A stretch of 23,360 nucleotides of DNA from a virus: IMG/VR virus record IMGVR_UViG_3300045978_000010, positions 1 to 23,360 of that record. The stretch is one strand, 5' to 3'. Shown here piece after piece: positions 16,094-22,072 of the stretch (position 1 is the first letter of the stretch; every line of letters starts with the position of its first letter). Under the pieces are notes generated by a model. That model worked only from the letters and a program-made list of their open reading frames with translations, searched no databases and was not told the origin of the DNA. The translations under genes were made by a program, and so were the position numbers.

Positions 16094-16307
16094 GCGCTAG
16101 TAACTGGTTAACGCGCTGTCTCGAGACTCCTAGCGCCGCGGCGACGTCGACAGGACGCATACCGCCGTCGACCATTAGACGGACCGTACGGCGGCGCTCC
16201 GCGGCTCGTACGGCGAATTCGGATCGCTTCCCGGCGCACCGATGGCAACGGAGCGCGGCGCGGCTTACGAGCCGTCCGCAGTCTAGGCAGAAACGCGGCT
16301 CGGCCAT
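16077..16307 (-). CDS. Zinc ribbon plus helix-turn-helix DNA-binding protein
   Basis: The 76-residue protein starts at an ATG with AAGGGA eight bases upstream. Two CxxC pairs (Cys7, Cys10; Cys21, Cys24) form a zinc ribbon, FCLDCGRLVSRAALRCHRC. A helix-turn-helix follows in residues about 38-70: MRPVDVAAALGVSRQRVNQLL. It is the last gene of the minus block and likely a regulator of this phage or of the host. Its 3' end overlaps the holin on the opposite strand, and its final codons carry an inverted repeat that could end transcription. Longer upstream starts would overlap the next gene and lack coding character. Confidence 0.75.
   Translation of the reverse strand: MAEPRFCLDCGRLVSRAALRCHRCAGKRSEFAVRAAERRRTVRLMVDGGMRPVDVAAALGVSRQRVNQLLAPSRRR
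16093..16137. terminator. Inverted repeat at the convergent gene ends, possible terminator
   Basis: GGCGCTAG (16093-16100) and CTAGCGCC (16130-16137) are perfect 8-base arms around a 29-base loop. Inside the loop is a 10-base palindrome, GTCTCGAGAC (16118-16127). The structure starts at the last base of the holin stop and lies inside the 3' part of the opposing gene. It could end transcripts from both sides. There is no T-run after it, so a classic intrinsic terminator is not proven. Confidence 0.4.
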
Positions 16308-16309
16308 GC

Positions 16310-16510
16310 TTACCATCCCTTCCCGATATGGCGGAACTCGACGTCGGACGGCGCGATCCCGTAGCGCGGCTTCCCGCAACGCGTACAGCGCTGGAACGCG
16401 GGAAACCAGACGTACGCGATCGGACCGAACGGTCGCGGTCCGTACTGGAACGCCGGATGGCCGACCAGGAAGCAACGTAGCCGCTGGATAACGATTGTCG
16501 TCGTACTCAT
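16310..16510 (-). CDS. Small zinc-binding phage protein, DUF1660-like
   Basis: The 66-residue protein has AAGGGAG upstream of its ATG. It contains LRCFLVGH (Cys13, His18) and, after an aromatic stretch (YGPRPFGPIAYVWFPAFQ), a RCTRCGK knuckle (Cys42, Cys45). A C-x4-H followed by CxRCGK is the plan of the short phage DUF1660 proteins. The function of that family is unknown. Its start overlaps the end of the upstream gene by four bases, so the block is one operon. Confidence 0.7.
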   Translation of the reverse strand: MSTTTIVIQRLRCFLVGHPAFQYGPRPFGPIAYVWFPAFQRCTRCGKPRYGIAPSDVEFRHIGKGW

Positions 16511-16698
16511 CGGTCGCGCTCCCTTCGTAGGTAGCGCTCGAGATCTCGGATCGACAGTCCTTCGACGACGAGCCGATGCGTCTCCGACTCCCGGAGTCCG
16601 AACTTCCCGCCGACCAGGAACACGTCGTACCCGCGGCGGCTCGCATCCCGGCGCGCGGCTAGGTAGCGCTCGTCGCCGGGAAAGATGCGTTCGTCCAT
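16507..16698 (-). CDS. Small unknown protein of the minus-strand block
   Basis: The 63-residue product starts at an ATG ten bases after AGGAG. The sequence is MDERIFPGDERYLAARRDAS, then RGYDVFLVGGKFGLRES and a helical, Arg-rich end (SIRDLERYLRRERDR). I do not recognise a family. The YDVFLVGGKFGLRE part looks like a strand-turn-strand. A longer version from 16803 is unlikely because it would overlap the frame ending at 16701 and has a poor codon pattern. The stop overlaps the next gene by four bases. Confidence 0.65.
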   Translation of the reverse strand: MDERIFPGDERYLAARRDASRRGYDVFLVGGKFGLRESETHRLVVEGLSIRDLERYLRRERDR

Positions 16699-16700
16699 AT

Positions 16701-16889
16701 CTACCGATCTCCTATCGCTACGAAGTTCCGACAGCGACACGGCTCGTCCTGGTAGACGACCCGTCCGGAGCGGATTACTGGTCCGCGCTGTCGGAACTGG
16801 CAAGCCGGACGCGCCGTCGCTCCGTGCCGGCGCGCGAGCCGGACCGCGTTCGCGGTCGGCTTGTGGAAGTGTCGACCGTTAGGACAGCG
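16701..16889 (-). CDS. Cys/His-rich reading frame without a usable start codon
   Basis: One minus frame fills the gap between its neighbours exactly and ends TAG three bases before the next ATG. It reads CPNGRHFHKPTANAVRLARR, HGATARPACQFRQRG, then VIRSGRVVYQDEPCRCRNF, with likely metal ligands (Cys, His, Cys, CxC). The codon style matches the phage. No ATG, GTG or TTG occurs in the coding-like part or shortly upstream. The frame is +1 relative to the upstream 103-residue gene, whose TAA stop (16879-16881) lies inside this frame. A +1 frameshift, a rare start codon or a one-base assembly error would each explain it. The start given here is only the limit of coding character. Confidence 0.5.
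   Translation of the reverse strand, partial: RCPNGRHFHKPTANAVRLARRHGATARPACQFRQRGPVIRSGRVVYQDEPCRCRNFVAIGDR
16724..16798. repeat. 13-bp perfect inverted repeat, 49-base loop
   Basis: AGTTCCGACAGCG (16724-16736) is the exact reverse complement of CGCTGTCGGAACT (16786-16798). Both arms lie within the start-less Cys-rich frame. The arms could pair in the minus-strand transcript, in front of the following start codon at 16698. A regulatory fold is possible, but a chance pairing in biased DNA is not excluded. Confidence 0.55.
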
Positions 16890-17190
16890 GTCCGAACTCG
16901 CGCTCGTAGTCGGCGAGCGCGGCGTCCTGTTCCGCGGTAGCGCGCTCGTCGGCGCGCTCCGCGGCTTCGACCGAATACTCGGCGACTTCGTCGGCGTCCG
17001 ACTGCGCGAGATCCGCGACGAACTGGACGGCGTAGTCGACGGCTTTCGACCAGGCTTCCGCGCGGGTAGCCGAACCGAAGTCCCGGTAGCGCTCCGATCC
17101 GCCGAACGGGTAGTCGACGGTCACGCCGAAGGCGCGAACGCCGTCCGGGGTCACGAACGGTTCGACCTGGATAGACAAGGGACGAGACAT
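16879..17190 (-). CDS. First gene of the minus-strand block, unknown function
   Basis: The 103-residue acidic protein starts at an ATG with AGGAG about ten bases upstream and a promoter candidate about 50 bases further on. The N-terminal half (SIQVEPFVTPDGVRAFGVTVDYPFGGSERYRDFGSATRAEAW) looks like a small beta domain. The rest is a helical, Glu/Ala-rich segment (VEAAERADERATAEQDAALADYERE). I do not recognise a family. As the first gene after a divergent promoter it is probably expressed early. It may be linked by frameshifting to the Cys-rich frame that follows. Confidence 0.65.
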   Translation of the reverse strand: MSRPLSIQVEPFVTPDGVRAFGVTVDYPFGGSERYRDFGSATRAEAWSKAVDYAVQFVADLAQSDADEVAEYSVEAAERADERATAEQDAALADYEREFGPLS

Positions 17191-17454
17191 GGATCCGATC
17201 TCCTAGCGTTCCAGGATCTAGCGTCCTGGTAATGGGTAGTATCGGTGCCGGCGCTATTCCCTGTCAAGTCCGGTCCTGCATGCTCGAAGGGTACTTTCGT
17301 CAAGGGCTTACATGCGGCGGTAGACTGGTCGCTACCGCGACGAGCCGATCTCCGTCGCGCGTTCCTGGTCCCGCCGGACGGTCGACGCTCGTCGCTATCC
17401 CGGCGGGACCGGGATCTACTCGAGATCGGCGGATCGGAAAGGGATCGGAACACG
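17191..17454. promoter_or_regulatory. Divergent control region between the minus block and the early operon
   Basis: These 264 bases separate two divergent operons and carry no supported gene. On the minus strand TTGACA (17262-17267) and GATACT (17238-17243) are 18 bases apart, a good housekeeping-type promoter for the minus block. On the plus strand TCGTCA (17297-17302) and TAGACT (17321-17326) with an 18-base spacer are a weaker candidate for the nuclease operon. A frame open from 17245 continues into the nuclease gene but its first 70 residues look non-coding, and the site AAAGGGA at 17438-17444 favours a start at 17455. Confidence 0.6.
17238..17267 (-). promoter_or_regulatory. Sigma-70-like promoter for the minus-strand block
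   Basis: Read on the minus strand, TTGACA is followed after 18 bases by GATACT, which has four of six consensus -10 positions including the key A at 2 and T at 6. Transcription would start near 17230 and leave a leader of about 40 bases before the ATG at 17190. It is the best match to a housekeeping promoter that I noticed in the window. Confidence 0.55.
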
Positions 17455-18243
17455 ATGGCTAGGGGTCTAAACAGGACGGACGATCATTGGTACTCCTACG
17501 CGGACGGACCGTCCTATCCAGGGATAACGAGCGCGCTAAACGAAGTCTCGAAAGGCGGTCTACCGTACTGGTCCGCAAACGAGACAGCGCGCGCCGCGGT
17601 CGGGAATTACGAGCGTCTAGGCGAGATGATCGCGACAGACGGTCCGCGGGTCGCGGAAGGTTGGCTCGCCGCGAAGCATGTCCAGGCTCGAGACGACGCC
17701 GCCGCGTTCGGTCGCGAGATCCATAAGATCGCCGAACGGATCGAACACGACTCCGAATGGACGGTCGACACGGCGACGCTTCCCTACGTCGCCGCGTACC
17801 GCGCGTTCCTGGACGACTTCGCGCCGACCTTCGTCTCGAGGGAACGCTACGTCCTTAACGAGACGGTCGGCTACGGCGCGACGTACGACTTCGTCGCGCG
17901 TATGCCGGACGTCTCCGGACGGCGCGTCCTAACGCTCGGAGACGTGAAAACTGGAAAAGCGATCTACGTCGAAACTCGACTCCAACTAGTCGCGATCGCG
18001 CGCGCGGAGTTCGCCGGCGTTCCCGGCGTAAACCGGAAATGGCCGATCCCGAAGATCCAACAACTCGTCGTCGTCCATATCCGTCCGGAAGCCTATTCGC
18101 GCGGCTACCAGGTCTACCGGATCGACCCGACCGAAGCCGATTGGCGCGCCGTACAAGCCGCGGTCGCGCTTAAGCATTGGCGGACGTCGAAGCCGGCGGC
18201 GGGAACGGCGCTCGAGATCCCTGAAAGGAAGGTCGCGGCGTGA
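17455..18243 (+). CDS. Cas4/RecB-like PD-(D/E)XK exonuclease
   Basis: The 262-residue protein starts at the ATG that follows AAAGGGA by ten bases. Motifs are in the order of the RecB/Cas4-like phage nuclease family: a helical GREIHKIAE with His90, then VGYGATYDFVAR with Asp145, LGDVKTGK with Asp163 and Lys165, and TRLQLVAIARAEF with Gln177. The GxxDF, GDxKTGK and LQL motifs form the metal site of these nucleases. It would trim DNA ends during recombination or host DNA breakdown. It leads an operon of six genes. No single-strand annealing protein is seen beside it. Confidence 0.85.
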   Translation: MARGLNRTDDHWYSYADGPSYPGITSALNEVSKGGLPYWSANETARAAVGNYERLGEMIATDGPRVAEGWLAAKHVQARDDAAAFGREIHKIAERIEHDSEWTVDTATLPYVAAYRAFLDDFAPTFVSRERYVLNETVGYGATYDFVARMPDVSGRRVLTLGDVKTGKAIYVETRLQLVAIARAEFAGVPGVNRKWPIPKIQQLVVVHIRPEAYSRGYQVYRIDPTEADWRAVQAAVALKHWRTSKPAAGTALEIPERKVAA

Positions 18244-18608
18244 CGAATCCGAACTGGTCCGAAGTCGCTCGAGCGCTAAACACGATCGCCGAAGGACTCG
18301 CCGGACTGTCGATCGCGCTCGAAGCCGCGGCGTACACGTACCAGGCGGACGAGATCCCGCCGGACGATATCTACGACGCGTCGGAACTCCCGCCGGACGA
18401 GCCGGCGCGCGCCGCACGCCGACCGGCGGCGAAGCCGGCGAATCGGACGACCTGTCCGGCGCATAACGTGAAATGGCGGCGCGGGAATTACGGTCCGTAC
18501 TGTCCGGAGAAATCGGACGATCCGGACTGGTCGAACGAGAAAGGCTTCTGCACGCTCACGCCGAAGAACGCGCCGGACTATCTCGAGTCGATCGGGGCGT
18601 CGCTATGA
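18240..18608 (+). CDS. Phage protein with Cys/His cluster, unknown function
   Basis: The GTG start overlaps the nuclease stop (GTGA). The first half of this 122-residue protein is helical (ARALNTIAEGLAGLSIALEAAAY), followed by an acidic and then a basic Pro/Ala linker. Residues 72-104 carry CPAHNVKWRRGNYGPYCPE and GFC, with Cys72, His75, Cys88 and Cys104 as likely zinc ligands. Similar CPxHxxxWxxGxYGPYCPE segments occur in small phage proteins near recombination genes. The exact role is unknown. Confidence 0.65.
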   Translation: MTNPNWSEVARALNTIAEGLAGLSIALEAAAYTYQADEIPPDDIYDASELPPDEPARAARRPAAKPANRTTCPAHNVKWRRGNYGPYCPEKSDDPDWSNEKGFCTLTPKNAPDYLESIGASL

Positions 18609-18862
18609 CGGACTTCGACGCGCCGCAAGCGATCCTCGATCTCCGATTCTCCTACCGCGCCGGACTCCCGCGGGAAGATAAGTCCTGGTCGGCGCGCGGA
18701 TCCGTCGACGACGACGGCGTCCTTCGTCTGTACCCGTTGTTCGTCCGCGACCTGGACCGCTTCGTCGCGGATAACTGGTTCTACCGCATGGACGGCGGGA
18801 TCGACGCATCGTTCGACCCGGACGAATACGACCGCGGCGACGCCGGGACGCCGATAACGTGA
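18605..18862 (+). CDS. Small acidic protein of the early operon
   Basis: The 85-residue protein starts at an ATG overlapping the previous stop (ATGA) and ends in a GTGA overlap with the next gene. The sequence (DAPQAILDLRFSYRAGLPRED, VDDDGVLRLYPLFVRDLDRFVADNWFYRMDGG) suggests mixed alpha/beta structure. No family is recognised. A longer frame from 18473 starts inside the upstream gene and is not favoured. Confidence 0.6.
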   Translation: MTDFDAPQAILDLRFSYRAGLPREDKSWSARGSVDDDGVLRLYPLFVRDLDRFVADNWFYRMDGGIDASFDPDEYDRGDAGTPIT

Positions 18863-19053
18863 AAACCTATCCTGGTCCCGCCGGCGAGTATCACGCGATC
18901 CGATGCGCCGGTCCGCGGGACTGTTCCTGTACGCCGATCGTCGTCCTGGACCGGCGTACCGCTCGCGAACTACTCGCGCGTCTCTACGCGGTCGTCTGGC
19001 CGGCGAACGAAGCCGACGCCGGCGCGGACGGAATCGGAATGGTCCGATCATGA
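18859..19053 (+). CDS. Small Cys-containing protein of the early operon
   Basis: The GTG-started 64-residue protein is joined to its neighbours by four-base overlaps. It contains CAGPRDCSCTPIVVLDRR followed by a helix (TARELLARLYAVVWP). The three Cys and the nearby His could bind metal. I do not recognise it; codon style and tight spacing support a real gene. Confidence 0.55.
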   Translation: MKTYPGPAGEYHAIRCAGPRDCSCTPIVVLDRRTARELLARLYAVVWPANEADAGADGIGMVRS

Positions 19054-19511
19054 ATCCGATTCGATTCGGCGGGATAACGAAGCGCTCGCATCGGCACGTC
19101 TGGCGATTCGGACTCGAAGACGAGCCGCCGTACGACCCGTTTATCCGCTGTCGCGACTGCGGGAAAGATCAGGACGAGCGATCGTCGCGCGGGAAGCGCG
19201 CACGCCGCCGCGGGAATGACTTCGAGCGGACCGTAGCGCGTCGGCTCGGCGTCTCGAGGGTCGGACAGTACGGCGGACCGGAAGACGTCGGCGCGCCGAC
19301 CGACTGGATCGCGATCCAGACGAAGGTCGGGAACGCGACCTACCCGACCAGGATCGACGCGCTACTCCGTCGGATCCCGGTCCGGTCGGCGCAACTCCGC
19401 GCGGTCGTACACGGAGACAGTCCAGGAACGGGATCGAAGCGTCGCGCGCTTATAACGCTCGACCTAGACGAGTTCGCCGACTGGTTCGGTTCGACAGGTC
19501 GCGCCGAATGA
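19050..19511 (+). CDS. PD-(D/E)XK nuclease, Holliday-junction-resolvase-like
   Basis: The 153-residue protein starts in an ATGA overlap. Residues 14-37 have two His and a CRDCG pair, perhaps a small zinc site. Residues 50-92 hold the nuclease core: GKRARRRGNDFERTVARRLG with Glu59, GGPEDVGAP with Asp79, and WIAIQTKVG with Gln90 and Lys92. This E...D...(E/Q)xK layout is that of archaeal-type resolvases and VRR-like nucleases. It could resolve branched DNA before packaging. The Q in place of the usual E is seen in some members of the superfamily. Confidence 0.7.
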   Translation: MNPIRFGGITKRSHRHVWRFGLEDEPPYDPFIRCRDCGKDQDERSSRGKRARRRGNDFERTVARRLGVSRVGQYGGPEDVGAPTDWIAIQTKVGNATYPTRIDALLRRIPVRSAQLRAVVHGDSPGTGSKRRALITLDLDEFADWFGSTGRAE

Positions 19512-20044
19512 CGTCCTGGACGTGTACCCGCTGCGGACGGACCGAAGACGCGCTTCCGGTCGGACGGACGCTACTCGACACGCGGTACCGGGAAGCCTAT
19601 TGCGTTACCTGTAAGCGGCGGACGACGTTCCACGCCGGCGAGCCGCGCGCCGTCGCTCGCGCGACCGATCCGGATACGTCCTGGTCCGCCGCGCAGTCGA
19701 TCCGCGCCGAACGGATCCGCGCGTCGCAAGCCGCGATCCTTGCGATTCTCCGGACGCATGGACCGCTCACGGACGAAGGGATATGGCCGCACGTCGACGG
19801 ACAGTCGCTATCCGGCGCGCGGACGCGCCGGTCGGAACTCGTCGCGCAAGGACTCGTCGAAGACTCGGGTCGTCGCGCGCTTACCGCGGCGGGTCGACGC
19901 TCGATCGTCTGGCGCGCTGTAAACGGGATCGCCGCCGGACAAGTCAACAGCGGCGATCCCGTGGCTCGACCGATGGCTACGGTCGACCTAGAACATACCA
20001 GACCGGAACAAACGAAAGACCGGGTCGTCTCCGACCCGGCCTAA
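19508..20044 (+). CDS. Zinc ribbon / winged-helix protein
   Basis: The 178-residue protein overlaps the previous stop (ATGA). Residues 6-35 have two CxxC pairs (CTRCG and CVTCK). The middle part, DPDTSWSAAQSI and SQAAILAILRTHGPLTDEGIW, SLSGARTRRSELVAQGLVEDSGRRALTAAGR, is a winged helix often seen in phage proteins that begin with a DPxTSxxAA motif. It is likely a DNA-binding regulator or replication helper. As the last gene of the early operon it could also switch on late genes, but that is inference. The C-terminal 45 residues look disordered and end over a strong hairpin. Confidence 0.65.
   Translation: MTSWTCTRCGRTEDALPVGRTLLDTRYREAYCVTCKRRTTFHAGEPRAVARATDPDTSWSAAQSIRAERIRASQAAILAILRTHGPLTDEGIWPHVDGQSLSGARTRRSELVAQGLVEDSGRRALTAAGRRSIVWRAVNGIAAGQVNSGDPVARPMATVDLEHTRPEQTKDRVVSDPA
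20020..20039 (+). terminator. GC-rich hairpin at the end of the early operon
   Basis: CCGGGTCG (20020-20027) and CGACCCGG (20032-20039) form a perfect 8-base stem with a TCTC loop, ending just before the TAA of the last early gene. The position at an operon end suggests a terminator. It lacks a following T-run, so termination efficiency is uncertain. Confidence 0.5.
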
Positions 20045-20383
20045 CGCGCTCGGCTCAATCCACCAGCGCGCAAATACTACCAGTAAGGCGCAAAACCTAG
20101 CCTAGCCGCAAGGCGAATGGGTACTTCGTCGGATGGACGAGCCGGAAGGAAGATCCGGACCATTACTGGTAGCCGGCTACGCCGGTTAGACGCCGCGTAC
20201 CTAGCGGGCGGACGTAAGTCCGGGCGGACGCGATTCGAGGGTCCATAGACCGCACCAGTACCCGATCGAGAATCGCGCCAATCCATATCGGCGACAACCT
20301 ATACGGGAAGTCGCGGATCCGTCCTGGCAAGGGCGGACTCCGCTCGGCTCGACCTTCCGGGAATGTCTTACAGTCGGGACGCA
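20045..20383. other. Stretch without a confident gene; several inverted repeats
   Basis: No open frame here has convincing coding style. CTACCAGTAA (20077-20086) and TTACTGGTAG (20163-20172) are a perfect inverted pair 76 bases apart. A 12-base palindrome GTAGCCGGCTAC starts at 20170, and CGGAC-GTAA-GTCCG (20209-20222) is a short stem with a GNRA loop. A 43-codon plus frame at 20117-20248 and two tandem minus frames at 20163-20384 and 20077-20163 exist, but their codon use differs from the phage's real genes. The stretch could hold a promoter for the late genes, a replication or packaging site, or a structured RNA. I cannot choose among these. Confidence 0.4.
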
Positions 20384-21628
20384 ATGGAAGCGCTCATCCT
20401 ATCTAGCGGATTGGACACGAACGGACAGAATCAACGCTTCGTGGAAGCGGCGAAACGACATGGACGGGATCTTCGACGACGGAAGCCGATCCAGGCTATC
20501 GCGATCGGCGATTACGACCCGGCGTCGGTCGTCGGACGCTTCCAGGACGCCGCGAAACGCTCGGACGACGTCCGAATCCGGTCGGTCCACCGACAGACGC
20601 ATATCTACCAGGGGATGCCGGCGGATATCGTCTGGACGCGCCACAACGAACGCGACATTCGCGAACTGGCCGCTCGAGCGGACGTCTGGCACCTAAACAA
20701 CTCATGGCGTCCGCTGCAACTACTCGGACTCGCGCCGCGGCGGAAGCCGGTTCTCCTGCATCATCACGGATCGCTATTCCGATCGAATCCGGTCGGGATG
20801 CTCAAGCATGCGGCGCGCCATTACTGGATCCAGGCAGTCTCGACGATCGACCTACAGACGATCGCGCCGGACGTCCTGGAATGGCTTCCTACGGCGTATG
20901 ATCTCGACGCGCTCGCCGCGCTTCGAGCCGGATCGAACGTGGGCGGCGGCGAGCGCATACGCATCGTGTCCTGTCCGACGAATCGCGCCTACAAGTCGAC
21001 GGAGACGCTAATCCGCGCCGTCGCCGACCTGGTCGACCAGGGACTAGACGCCGAACTCGTCCTGGTCGAAGAACGACCGTGGGCGGAAGCGATGGCGATA
21101 AAGGCGACGGCGGATATCGTCTTCGACCAGACGATGTTCGGCTATGGCTGTAACGCGGTCGAAGCGTTCGGAATGTCGATCCCGGTTATCGCCGGCGCGG
21201 AAGATCCCGGCGTCCTGGAACGCATGCGGGCCACGTTCGGCGGGACGCTTCCGTTCGTCGAAGCCGAAGATTCGGTCCAGTCGATCCAGGCGGCGATCTT
21301 GCGGCTCCAGACGAAACGCGCTCGCTCGACATGGGGAAAGCGCGGACGAGCGCACGCCGACCGCTTCCATGCGGAGCGTCCCGCGCTTAAGCGGCTCGTC
21401 GACCTGTATCGTCTAGCGATCGAAACCTACGACGGCGAACGACCGATCCCCGAACTCCCGCCGACGCGCTTCGTAGCGAGCGTTCCGCAACTCTACGTCG
21501 CCGGTCGCTACGTGACGTTTACCGGCCAGACGCCGATCGTCGTTGCGAATCCGTTCGTCGCTCGACGACTGCGGACGATGGCAACGCGCTACCCGGCCTA
21601 TGGAATCCGCGAACTCGTCGACCCGTGA
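20384..21628 (+). CDS. Glycosyltransferase, GT-B fold (GT4-like)
   Basis: From the ATG at 20384 the protein has 414 residues; an ATG at 20363 would add seven but has no ribosome binding site. The first strand MEALILSSGLDTNGQNQRFVEAAKRHG, the central LLHHHGSLFRSNPVG and VSTIDLQTIAPDVLEWLPTAYD, and the donor-site region MFGYGCNAVEAFGMSIPVIAGAEDPG match GT-B enzymes of family 4, where the Glu of the EAFG motif contacts the sugar nucleotide. It may glycosylate a virion protein or the host surface. The last 55 residues (QLYVAGRYVTFTGQTPIVVANPFVARRLR and YPAYGIREL) lie outside the normal fold and recall short domains of phage head proteins. Confidence 0.8.
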   Translation: MEALILSSGLDTNGQNQRFVEAAKRHGRDLRRRKPIQAIAIGDYDPASVVGRFQDAAKRSDDVRIRSVHRQTHIYQGMPADIVWTRHNERDIRELAARADVWHLNNSWRPLQLLGLAPRRKPVLLHHHGSLFRSNPVGMLKHAARHYWIQAVSTIDLQTIAPDVLEWLPTAYDLDALAALRAGSNVGGGERIRIVSCPTNRAYKSTETLIRAVADLVDQGLDAELVLVEERPWAEAMAIKATADIVFDQTMFGYGCNAVEAFGMSIPVIAGAEDPGVLERMRATFGGTLPFVEAEDSVQSIQAAILRLQTKRARSTWGKRGRAHADRFHAERPALKRLVDLYRLAIETYDGERPIPELPPTRFVASVPQLYVAGRYVTFTGQTPIVVANPFVARRLRTMATRYPAYGIRELVDP

Positions 21629-21658
21629 CGATCGACTGTCCGAAGTGTCGCCGTTCGC

Positions 21659-22072
21659 ATGAACAACTCGAGACATGGACGCCGTCGACATTGGACGCAT
21701 GCCGGCGAGAAACAACGGATCCCGGTTCTACTCCGGGATGGCTACCGCTGTCGGCTCGCGCTTCCAGGCTGTACGGAGATAGCGACGACGGTCGACCATA
21801 TCGTCCCGGTCGTACTCGGCGGGGCCGACGTCCCGGAGAATCTACAGGCGGCGTGTCCGGCGTGTAACGCGCGCAAGGGCGGACGTTCGAGCGCCGCCGT
21901 CCGCGACGACGCCGTACGAAATCGCTTCGCGTCGTCCCGCTTCGCGGCTCCGTTCTTTAGCGACGCGCCACGACTGGACGCCGCGCTCCGGAATCTCTCT
22001 CCCCGCGACGCGACGGAGTCCTGGACGCCGGTCGACGCGAGCGCCGTAACGCGCGGACGTGGCCGGCGTTAG
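21659..22072 (+). CDS. HNH endonuclease next to the terminase
   Basis: The 137-residue product carries the HNH core: LLRDGYRCRLALPGC (Cys31, Cys38), TTVDHIVPVVLGGADVPENLQAACPACNARKGG with Asp46-His47, Asn61, Cys66, Cys69 and Asn70. Two CxxC-like pairs form the structural zinc site. HNH genes beside the large terminase are frequent in phages with cohesive ends, where the HNH protein helps terminase cut DNA. The start is uncertain: this ATG lacks a ribosome binding site. Another frame starts at the GTG at 21625, overlaps the glycosyltransferase stop (GTGA) and encodes CPKCRRSHEQL; the HNH frame is +1 to it. The 3' end overlaps the terminase by 14 bases. Confidence 0.8.
   Translation: MNNSRHGRRRHWTHAGEKQRIPVLLRDGYRCRLALPGCTEIATTVDHIVPVVLGGADVPENLQAACPACNARKGGRSSAAVRDDAVRNRFASSRFAAPFFSDAPRLDAALRNLSPRDATESWTPVDASAVTRGRGRR

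Noticed and set aside
17245-17454. N-terminal extension of the nuclease gene by 70 codons
   Set aside because: The extra residues are Arg/Ser-rich with no nuclease motif and cover the divergent promoter; a good ribosome binding site lies before 17455.
20117-20248. 43-codon plus-strand frame in the stretch before the glycosyltransferase
   Set aside because: Its codon use differs from the phage's genes, it has no ribosome binding site and it overlaps equally plausible minus frames.
20180-20256. Possible tRNA ending GATTCGAGG...GCACCA
   Set aside because: The arms around TTCGA do not pair and no matching acceptor stem or anticodon arm is found upstream.
20077-20384. Two tandem minus-strand frames joined by a TAATG overlap
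   Set aside because: The junction is suggestive, but there is no ribosome binding site, family likeness or matching codon style, and one frame overlaps the glycosyltransferase start.
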